From Cristatella mucedo (taxonomy: Eukaryota; Bryozoa; Phylactolaemata; Cristatellidae), in contig WPIO01000001.1 of assembly GCA_009760855.2 (NCBI GenBank), positions 17,305,001-17,369,000 on the forward strand: a DNA stretch of 64,000 bases, read 5' to 3'. Numbering within the stretch: the stretch's first letter is position 1; each line of letters opens with the position of its first letter. The notes beneath the pieces were generated by a model that worked only from the letters and a program-made list of their open reading frames with translations, did no database searches and was not told the DNA's origin. Below, piece by piece: positions 55,043 through 64,000 of the stretch. Position numbers and translations under genes: made by a program.

Positions 55043-57415
55043 CTCCGAAGCGGCTCGCGCGCGAGACAGCGTCCCGTCGGCGTCTCCCCGGCGTATCTCC
55101 CGAGCGCCGCGTCCGCGCTGTCGAGCGCGCGAGCGAATGGGATCCTGAAAAAAGAGCCTCTTCCGTTAGCCGCGAAAGCACAAGTCGGGCAGGTCGCGAG
55201 GCGGCAGCCGCCGCTACGCGCCGGCTACGTCCCGTCTTCCCCCACGGCCCGACGAGCGCCGACGCGGCAGCTAGCCCAGGCGACGCGCTCGCAGCGGCGC
55301 GCAGAGTTGCCGGCGATATCCGGCAGCCGCTTCGCTACAGTCCGAGGGAAGCGCTTAGCAGACAGCGCTCGACGTTGAGGAGCGACGCTCAGCTCCGTCG
55401 TAAGATAGAAGACTGGAAGAAAACGCAGCTAGATCGGCGGCCAACAGACTAGTTCGACTATTTCGCCGTCACCGCAAAGGGAGTGCGCGGCCCTCAGTTT
55501 ACGCGAATGCTATGGGCTGCGGCGGCGGCGGCTCGCCGCGTCCGGCGGCGGACCCGCCCGGCTTCGACCGGCGGCGGTGGCGTATCGATCGAACGAAGCC
55601 GTTTAGCCACCTGCCTCCTCTGGTAGGCTCCTGCGGGGAACTGCGTCGGCGCTGCCGCCGCCGCCGTCTAACGGAGTGGCGGATGGCGGCGAGGAGGCAA
55701 ACGAGGCACGCGCTCGCGCACGACGTAAGGTGCGCGCGTGCGAGCGCAAAGGCGGCCCGCTAAGAAGATAATCGCCGTCCTGCCGCGCGGCCCACGACGT
55801 AATGGCGGGCGAGCCTGCACAGATGAGCCAAGGCTCCGCTGCGCCGCCGCCGCGAAAGAAAGGAAGAAAGAAAGCTCTGGGCGAGATCGGTTCTGGCCGC
55901 TGCATCTCCGCCGCCGCCGCCGCCGCAGCAGCCGCTGCCGCCGCCGCTGCCGCTGCACTCTCAGTCGGGACGAGCCCATCAGCGAACAGGCTCAGGCTGC
56001 GACCTGAATAGGTTCGTAACCGTCGGCCGCCCGACCTGCACGCGACAGCAGCAGGCTCGGCAGCAGACTGCGAACGTCCGCTCAGCCACCACCACCACCC
56101 CCCCCCGCGCCTCACTCCCCGCCGCCGGCCGGGACGGCGAACGAGCTGCCCTCAATCGTTCCGTCCGCCTTGGTTGCACCGCTCTCCCGGACTGCGGTGG
56201 CATCTAACGTCGCTGGCGCACGCGCGACGCTAGCAACTCCCGAAACGCCAGCCCTCGACGGGCCGTACGGCGGCGGTGGAGGCGGCGTCTAAGGCGGGAT
56301 CTGCTCGCGGCGGCGAGTTACCTGTATCTCGTCGTAGCGGTCAATCTTATGGACGGCGGACGGGGCGAACGGTAGGAAGCACGGCCGTTTCGCGAGGTCA
56401 GAGACCTAGAACGGAGCGCAGGACGCGCGCTCGCACACAGAGAGCCGCGTTTATCAATGCACCGAGCACCGCCAGCTGGCGTCGCCGTCGGGGTTCCCAC
56501 CACCTGCTATGTCGACCAATAGGAGGCGAGCACTACCAACATGCCGGTGTTGTCAATGGAAGCGCGCGCCGGTTTGGTTGCAGCATCTGCAGCCCGGCCG
56601 GAAGTTGCCCAGGCAGCGCTGTCACACGCACGCCCGGGGTGCTCTCATTTCCAGCGCCGTGGGTACTGGAGCCTGCGGTCGGTGGGCGAACGGAGAGGCC
56701 GTGCTGGCGGAAGTACGCGCTCGAGGGGAAAGCGCTGGGCGGCCTGGTGCGCGCTATCGGCCAAAGGGCAGAGGCGGGCCCACGTTGCGTTAGGCACGCC
56801 GAAGGGTAGGCCTGCGCCGGGAGGGGAGGGGTGGAGCGCTACGCTCCCCACCCCCTCCCCGTGCTTCAACCCTCACGGCCGACTCAGAGTGTACGAATCG
56901 GCCTGCGATTGCCCAACCCAGGCACACTTTTTGGCCCCTTGGGTACATTCTGGTTAAGCCTAGAGGGTTTCTGGCTAAGCCTGAGGCGGTTGAATGGTCA
57001 AGGCCCGTCGCCGCCTTCTGCAGGGGTGAGGGGTGAAATGCCGTAGCGGCTGCGCGTGTACGTAAGGGTGCCAGAATTTCCGAGACAACTTATCTAGATG
57101 GTTTGCAGCTTTAACTCGATTTCGCGACAGACGTTTGGGTGACATGCCCGCGGGCACCCCACTGGCAGGGAGGACCTGCGTATGCTCCTCTGAAGGCGAC
57201 TCTCACCCAAACTTCGTACTCCCGCGGTGATTTGAAGTCTCGCTTAATCCTTGCACTACGCTGAGTTCGTATGATCTGAGTAGCGCAAAGTCGAGCGAAT
57301 CACGTCTAACGGCGAAAACACAAGCACGTGTGGATGCATAAAGGTATGTAGTTGCACTGAGCAGGGTAAGAGCTGCCGTACTCGGCAACTGTTAATTGCC
57401 CGTATCGTCTCTAGC

Positions 57416-57880
<465 letters not shown>

Positions 57881-57899
57881 AATGTGAGAGAGAATATGT

Positions 57900-60115
57900 A
57901 AAAGAAAGAGAGAAAAAGAGAAAACGAGCATAGGCTCGCCGACGCTGTGCATCGACATCCACCTGCGAACGGCCATAAACTTTGGGATAACGATCATTTT
58001 CTTTTAAAGATTTCACACATAGATTAGACAATAGAGCCTCGTGATCCTGTGATTGATGGCATCGAGAGCTGCTAACACACTAGTGCCCACACCGTTGCTA
58101 CCTAGGATGTCAGTCACACAGCGACCGGTTGTTTCAGTAGAACAACTTCGCGATGATATTGAATAGAATTATACTGACAGGCTATTCTTGTCTTAACGTT
58201 CCGCATTGAGTTCTTGAGCAAATAACTTTTCGAGAAAAAGAGGAAGAAGGCCGGTACGTCTCACATCTTCTGGACCTGCAGCCGGGTAAAATTGAATTCA
58301 ATGGCAACGGCTATCTCTCCTGAATGTCAGCGAGATACCAGAAGGCAGCATAACAGTGCCTTTCCAAAAGCGAGCGAGTACGTAGCCGTCTGCAAAAAAA
58401 CTCAATTTTTTGCACAGTTGCCCCGCAGGAATTCCTGAGCTCTGACCCATTTTAAGAGAGCTTAGGTAGCCCTAAACTCATATCGGCCATCTTGCTAGCA
58501 AAGATACTCGTGCGTCATGCCGGAACCAGCCTAATGTGTCGGAAAAATAAATTAGTATATTTAAGTACAAGTTGACTAATCACTTTGGTACAAGCTTTCA
58601 GCCATAGCTTCTGACTGTCACTCTAAGCACACGAGTAAACTGATAATTGCAATTCAGGACTCCCGGCCAGTGCTCTTAGTTGTCTAGAACTGCTGAAAAG
58701 CTCAGCAGCTCGTCCGTCCGGTGTGCCGTCAGCTATGTAGCTACTACATCACACCACTTCTGTCTGAGCTTCACTAACTGATTCCCTGTCAAGAATAAAA
58801 TATTGTTTAAGGTACTTAATCTCACTTCCGGGTCACTTGAATTCGCCTACACCAGCCTACCTACGCGACCTCTTCGCTATCCCAGTCACGTGCTCTCGAT
58901 TCGCGCGCCCCTCTGCATCTAGCCATCTCGCCGTCCCTCGCACTAAACGGGGAAATCTTTCGGCGATCGAGCCTTCAACTCGCGTGCACCGAAAGTCCGG
59001 AACTGGCTTCCTCCAGCGTCGGTCACTAACTAAAATGACCTTGCATCTCTCAGTTAACGACTCATCCGTTCAGGTCGTTTATCCCTTACCTCAGTGAACT
59101 TGCTTTTTTGTTCCCGAGCTTTTTTGTTTGCGTGCTCATCTGCGCATGAGCTAGTGCACGCTACTAGCGCCAGAGGTCCTTCACTGGCCGTTCACTTGCC
59201 GTTCACTGGTCGTTCACAGAGCGTCTTCACGTTGGCTTTAGTGTGCTAGCCTAAGCACGATAGTCGCTTGCTCGTGCGCGCTCGATACCGACCCCCTTTA
59301 CCCCCACGGGTACTGATTCTCTTGCAGCGAGTAAATAAATAAATATATATACGCTGATTTAACAGCCTTTTTTGTACAGCGACAGAAGAGCCTTTACGGC
59401 TATCACCACCGCTTGCAGTAAGCGCCTGGGTGGAGATTACACTGACTTAAGGTGCTATAAAAATGATCTATTGTATTATTATTATTATTGCTACCAGCTA
59501 ATGATGCGATAAATCCAAAACACACACTGGTAGCCAAACTTCCAAGTGTCTGCTACTTCAACTCTATTAGCCTCGATGGCTGCCGCCGCTATTAACCGTA
59601 CAATGCCTAAAGATTATTTGCTTTAAGCTAGGCCGCTAAATTCGAGCAGGAAACTGCTCGTGAAATTGTCGCAATAATTGGGGCTTTGAGCAGCGAGATA
59701 TTTATTAACCGGATTTGGGTGCGACTTCCTACATCGCCGGCATATAAGGCGAGATGTTGACCGCAGCAGGGCTCTCTTTGGCTACGGTCTGCCAGTCTGC
59801 GAGTAATTTCGTGGAGCATTAGCTGCTCTAAGCTTGCAGCGAGGCTGCCGGAAGTTGCTTCCTTTTCCAGATGCAATATGCTGTGCTGGCAATTCTTTCG
59901 AGCTCAAGAGTTCGGTATTGTACCACTGGGTCATGGCCCACGGGTTTAGGACGCTTGAAAACGGCTAATTGTTCAGCCAGATTACGACCGACGTTCATCA
60001 TTCACAGTTCCTTAATCGGAACTGCGAATAGAAACCGAGTATGAGATAATCCGCGGTCGCGGCCGAATAAAACCCGACGCAATACAGTAGACAGGCAGTT
60101 GCATTTCCGGAGTTG
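57900..60115. other. Mostly unassigned, with repeat fragments
   Basis: Contains a possible reverse-transcriptase C-terminal remnant at 58837-59097 (NSPTPAYLRDLFAIPVTCSR, HLAVPRTKRGNLSA), the SINE-B piece at 59.35 kb and otherwise unique AT-neutral sequence. Confidence 0.4.
59345..59490. mobile_element. SINE-B 3' part (-) joined to a SINE-A/LINE-1-type tail (+)
   Basis: 59345-59429 is the complement of the SINE-B tail (CGACAGAAGAGCCTTTACGG, CACCGCTTGCAGT); 59430-59490 reads GGAGATTACACTGACTTAAG, GTGCTATAAAAATGATC, (TTA)n in the + direction. Confidence 0.55.
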
Positions 60116-60402
60116 TCCTAGGCCAGAGGTCGGAAAACTTCAGATCCGGCCTACCTAGCGCTCGAGTCCGGCCTAGCGGCCCCTAGTTATTAATTGAGAG
60201 ATCCGTCCTAATTGAGTTGTCGCGGTTTTCGTCCCCTTCACTATATAGAGGTATTTTAACTTACGAGTAGCCCAACTAACGAGTTTTCGAGGCATGTGCC
60301 ATCTCTCGGCCGCTTTTTGCTTTGAGTTGAGAGCTAACTGTTATTGTGCTTGATTTTGCTTCGCGCGTTTTGCAGTATGATTTTAGAACTGCGACTTTGC
60401 TT

Positions 60403-60440
60403 TTCGCACGGCTAGCGGCGGCAGCCGCTAGCCGTGCGAA
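60403..60440. repeat. Perfect 17-bp hairpin
   Basis: TTCGCACGGCTAGCGGC, loop GGCA, GCCGCTAGCCGTGCGAA. It lies at the middle of the hAT-like element. Confidence 0.95.
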
Positions 60441-60591
60441 GATAGTAGTTAGCCGACGGATTTGCGCCAGAAAGTGTTAACGCAGAGGTCGGAAAAATCC
60501 GGCCTTTATGCCAGATTGGCTCTACCTAGCACTCCAGTCCGGCCTAACGCCACCCTAGTCATTTATAGTTGGATCCGGCCTAATTAGTGAT

Positions 60592-60680
60592 TAAAACAAT
60601 AATGATACATTTGATATAACGCCCTGGAGAGAACTCAATCTCTTTCTAGGCACTTTACATTTGCTGCAGAAGAAGCACGA
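60592..60680 (-). mobile_element. LINE-1 tail inside the hAT-like element
   Basis: AACAATAATGATACATTTGA, GAGAACTCAATCTCTTTCTA, GGCACTTTACATTTGCTGCA. Confidence 0.75.
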
Positions 60681-61299
60681 TGGAATGGATTCGATAATTG
60701 AATTGTCGCGGTTTTGTTTCCCTTCATTACTGCCGGTTGCAGTTCAAACTGTTGCCAATTTTTATTTTTAGAGCTGACGTCAGGCGCTGGTATGAACAGA
60801 GGCGTAAGGCCGGGTTGGGGTGATAAATGTCTACCCCTATAATTGTCGTGCGTTTGCGTTCATTCGTCTGGCCACGCCCACTCCGGCGGGCCAGCGGAGT
60901 GGGCGCGGTTTCTTCTGGCCTAGTGTGCCTCCTTGACCTCCTGAAAAATGGCCTAATAGTCGAAAACCTTTGCCGACCTCTGGCCTAGGCATTTGAGCTC
61001 TATGCCACAGAGCCGTTGATGAATGTCACGGCCGCCGTCGAACATCTGCCACCCTCCGTTGCTGTCTTAACAGACTTATCTGCGGGCTGGAAACGGACTT
61101 GTTACTTAAGCTACGGGCGCTCTTCGTCGCTGGCCTATTCCGTAACTGTTGGCATGCCTGCGTGCATTGGTGCTGCACCGACAAGTCGTTAGCCTTGCTA
61201 CAAGGTTTGTGCGTTACTAATATTCGTCGCTTGTCAGCTCAGACTAGCACTGTTACGAGCGCTGCATTTGCGGCCTAGTTCAGTCCGGATATGGAAGTC

Positions 61300-61445
61300 G
61301 CAAACCCCGTCCGCAGCAGCTTAGACTTTACGACCCGGGTCGTGGGTTCGAGAATTGCAGCGGGCAATCTTTTAGTGCCCGCTGCAAGTGGTTGCGGTAG
61401 TGTTAGCGCCTTTCCGCTGACATATTAATGAGATCATTAAATTAA
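61300..61445 (+). mobile_element. SINE-B copy
   Basis: GACCCGGGTCGTGGGTTCGA (B box), GCGGGCAATCTTTTAGTGCC, CGCTGCAAGTGGTTGCGG, then ATTAATGAGATCATTAAATTAAC. Confidence 0.65.
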
Positions 61446-62419
61446 CCTCTCTTTTTTGTGAGTGCTACTTTTCGAGATTCGAGCGCTTAGTCTTTAACAC
61501 TTGGCTTTACTAGCGTCAGGTTAGTACGCGTTGCACGCGTTTCGCTTCTACCTGAACTATCAAGGGTTACGTGGACATCATAATCGGCAGTACAGTAACC
61601 AATACCTTACCGTCATAAACGCTCGCATTTCAAAATTCTTAGGATGCAGAACTGTAATTAGACTTTGCTATTCGGAAACATAATGTTGCACGATTACGAC
61701 CGGCCCAAATACCGTTTAGTTCCAGACGGACGCTCGCTCATACGTTAAAGTATGCTAGCATAGCAAGATGGTAATTCTTGTACCCACGTAACCTCAATGA
61801 AGAAAGATGAACTGATTGGTGAAGTTGAACGGATGAGTCCGACGACAGAAAATTGTTTGGGTTCACGGAAAAAACGAAGATATTAAAAGTTGTCATGTTG
61901 ATGCACGGTTCTCTGCAAATTTCATGAAAAGATGGTTGAAACGGATTTTTAAAAATAAGAACTCTTTCAGGGAAAGATTTCCGAACGCTTTCAGCGTTGC
62001 AAGGGAGGTTTGCAGGCTCATGTCATGAAAGAGCAAATCCATTAACCGGTTCAGCATAAAAAAACAAGACGTAATAAAAAAGATTGCAGCTGGCAGTCAA
62101 TACTAGGAGATAAAAATGCTCGGTTTTGCTAAGCAACCGATTTGCTTATCTGAGGCAGTCTCCTTGTTTCGTATCCAACCGCCACGATAATGAAACGCAG
62201 GCCGATCTCAACAATCCCTCGTTTATATTTATGCCCAGCAAAGTTTACTTGCGCTTGGCCTATCCTAGCGATTGGGGATCATCCTGAGCATAATCTTGGA
62301 TTTCGTATTTTGCAATGCTATACAAGCTTCGATTGTCTGACACTGGCCCACACAACTGCTCGAGAAAAAAGCCTTGTGCCCCTGTGCCTTTATTGACCTG
62401 CCATACAGTTAATGGCAGC

Positions 62420-62755
62420 GGTTGAAGACGGCCGTCCCTTCTCGCGCTTTAAGACCGTTGGCGACAGATGCTTTTGCTCTGAAGGTCCTAGCCCGTTGAA
62501 TTCACTTCCACAAATCTTACCCAATATATACTCTGTTGCTGCCGACAGTGGCACATCCTTTCCAGCCACCTTGAGCTGCTATTTCCATGCTAATCACTAC
62601 CTCAACTGACCTGCGATAAATTCTGTTGGCTATTGCATGCGTACCAAAAGCCGCTTAGGCTTTGAGTTCGTTACAGAAAACTCTGCTGCGTAACACCCGC
62701 TTAAGTATGTGTGACTTATTGGAGTTACAGACGAAGATACATTACATTGCATTAC
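62420..62755 (+). mobile_element. LINE-2 3' end
   Basis: SRFKTVGDRCFCSEGPSPLN in frame (the RT C-terminal segment), then the 3'UTR and GACGAAGATACATTACATTG. Confidence 0.75.
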
Positions 62756-63374
62756 GCAGTCATTAAATATTGCTTTCTGAGTTATGGGTGATATTAAGAG
62801 CCGTTTACAAGGCCGTCGTCTGGACCTAACTGCAATGCAGCAGCTTTGTACAATTCGCATGCCAGTTCTACCAGTTCGTGCAAGTTGTGCCGCCTATCGA
62901 CTGTGAAGTGACGAGGTTTAGCACCTGTTGCTAACAACCTGTTTGGGTGAAAGTCAAGTTATCGTCCTTAGTCCTTAAGTGTGCTCATCATGACAGCAGT
63001 TTTCATGCTAAAAACGACTTTACGGATTTTTGCAGAGCATTTTTAAGCTTCTGGCTGTGCCTGCGGTGGAATTCTTGAAGCTGACACGATCGAAAGGCAT
63101 GAGCCTGTTTTCTGCTTCTTCTGCATTCAGCGTTTTCTCCTTTTCTTCATTTTCTTCAGTTTTCTCCTTAGTTCAAGTTCTCGCTCCACTTTGTAAATAA
63201 ATTTTTTTAGCGAAGATAGATAGATACTCTAGTACCGCAACTCGGCAGACACTTCCGGCTACCATACTGCCACGTGACCACACTTGAGTCCGCGCCCACG
63301 GCAGCAGCTTGAAGCAGCCTGAGCCAGACGCCCTGAGCAAGAGCCGGATACAGAAGTAACCTTCTAACTGCTAC

Positions 63375-63535
63375 GGCTATGGTTTGGCCAAGCGGTTAAA
63401 TTGCTCACTTTTAAGACAGAGGTCAGGGTGCTCACCTGCACGACCGAGGGCGTGGGCTCGAGCCCAGTGGCACATGTGAAGTGCCTGGATAGAGATTAAG
63501 TTCTCTTAGGGCACTACGCATATGAATTATTATTT
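63375..63535 (+). mobile_element. SINE-A copy
   Basis: GGTTTGGCCAAGCGGTTAAA (A box), GGGCGTGGGCTCGAGCCCAG (B box), GATAGAGATTAAGTTCTCTT, GGGCACTACGCATATGAATT. Confidence 0.75.
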
Positions 63536-63639
63536 GTATCAAAGCATTTAGCATATACGGATTGACTGTACATGTTTCGAACAATGCACAGCTCACGTAG
63601 CTGCCCATCAATCTCACAGCTGTGTGAGCTAATGGTAAC

Positions 63640-63745
63640 CAATCATTCTGTAATGCTTTCTATACAGCGTCTGTAAAGTTCGTAGGGAAGAGATTCGGTT
63701 CAGTGAGGGCGCTATTATTATTGTATTATTATTATTATTATTACT
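63640..63745 (+). mobile_element. LINE-1 3' tail
   Basis: GGGAAGAGATTCGGTTCAGT, GAGGGCGCTATTATTATTG, then (ATT)n. Confidence 0.65.
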
Positions 63746-64000
63746 CACGAAACCAGTACTTCGGAGGAGGGGTAACAAGTGAGGGTAGGAGATTCGTTTC
63801 GTACACTGGTGTGCCGATGATAGCAAAGCACGACAGCAGCAGCTCGTGTCACTCATACGTCAATAACAACCAGTGCAGCTTTCTTGCAGTATCGTACTCA
63901 GTCGTCACAAGACAGAGGCCAGACATAAACGGGCAGGACTGTTGATCTACTAATCTTACACTGACTATTGACCTACGCCATAGATTGTGACGCATCGGCA

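Larger units (their letters stand above)
60124..60982. mobile_element. hAT-like nonautonomous DNA transposon
   Basis: Ends CAGAGGTCGG-AAAA and the complement CAGAGGTCGGCAAAGG are inverted repeats of the hAT type. Flanks TCCTAGGC (60116-60123) and GCCTAGGC (60983-60990) are an 8-bp target duplication with one change. Inside are a second copy of the left end (60486-60600), a perfect hairpin and a LINE-1 tail. No transposase. Confidence 0.8.
60983..64000. other. Unassigned sequence with repeat copies
   Basis: Outside the SINE-B, LINE-2, SINE-A and LINE-1 copies listed, I see only unique AT-neutral sequence (61.45-62.4 and 62.76-63.37 kb). Confidence 0.5.

Noticed and set aside
56276-56809. 177-codon + frame
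   Set aside because: GC-rich, Arg/Gly-rich, no motifs and no flanking splice sites of note.

Overview
This is an animal nuclear genome window. It carries spliced genes with GT-AG introns in consistent phase, LINEs of the L2/CR1 type, tRNA-derived SINEs, nonautonomous DNA transposons and very long dinucleotide microsatellites. Nothing bacterial, viral or organellar was seen. The species cannot be fixed from sequence alone; the repeat mix and intron-rich mitochondrial carrier gene suit an invertebrate or early-branching chordate.

Three protein-coding genes can be assembled exon by exon. (1) An uncoupling-protein-like mitochondrial carrier lies on the + strand (about 5981-17917): five coding exons with matching phases give 324 aa. 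(2) A von Willebrand factor A (VWFA) protein lies on the - strand (41838 down to 20359): seven coding exons give 436 aa, with an intact MIDAS and a resemblance to the vWA part of the vWKA/alpha-kinase family, but no kinase domain. It is convergent with gene 1. (3) A type I membrane protein of unrecognised family lies on the - strand (55042 down to 45865): five coding exons give 555 aa, with a signal peptide, a Cys- and Ala-rich ectodomain with three N-glycosylation sequons, one transmembrane helix and a cytoplasmic tail. Each model multiplies out to a whole number of codons.

The rest is mostly repeats. I define from this window: LINE-1 (L2/CR1-like C-terminal reverse transcriptase fragments, (ATT)n tail, about 15 copies); LINE-2 (tail with repeated TACATTACATT); SINE-A (tRNA-like head, LINE-1-like tail); SINE-B (tRNA-like head, different tail); a hAT-like element with TIRs and an 8-bp target duplication; a mariner-like MITE; and a decayed copy of a conserved multi-copy protein family near 38 kb. 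(CT)n, (TA)n, (ATT)n, (CA)n and (GACA)n arrays interrupt everything.

Most unusual: a near-perfect inverted repeat with 236-bp arms around a (TA)n core at 47.8-48.5 kb; nested insertions with 6-bp target duplications (SINE-A into SINE-B at 22.6 kb, LINE-1 tail into SINE-B at 54.6 kb); a LINE-1 tail whose own TCTC run has grown into an 84-bp microsatellite; and a 525-bp polypyrimidine stretch inside carrier intron 1.

Layout: 1-5.9 kb repeats and possible exon remnants; 5.9-18.5 kb carrier gene; 18.5-20.3 kb convergent intergenic; 20.3-41.9 kb VWFA gene with very repeat-rich introns; 42-45.8 kb GC-rich promoter-like DNA and repeats; 45.8-55.1 kb membrane protein; 55-57 kb CpG-rich; 57.4-64 kb microsatellite, hAT element and repeats with no convincing gene.
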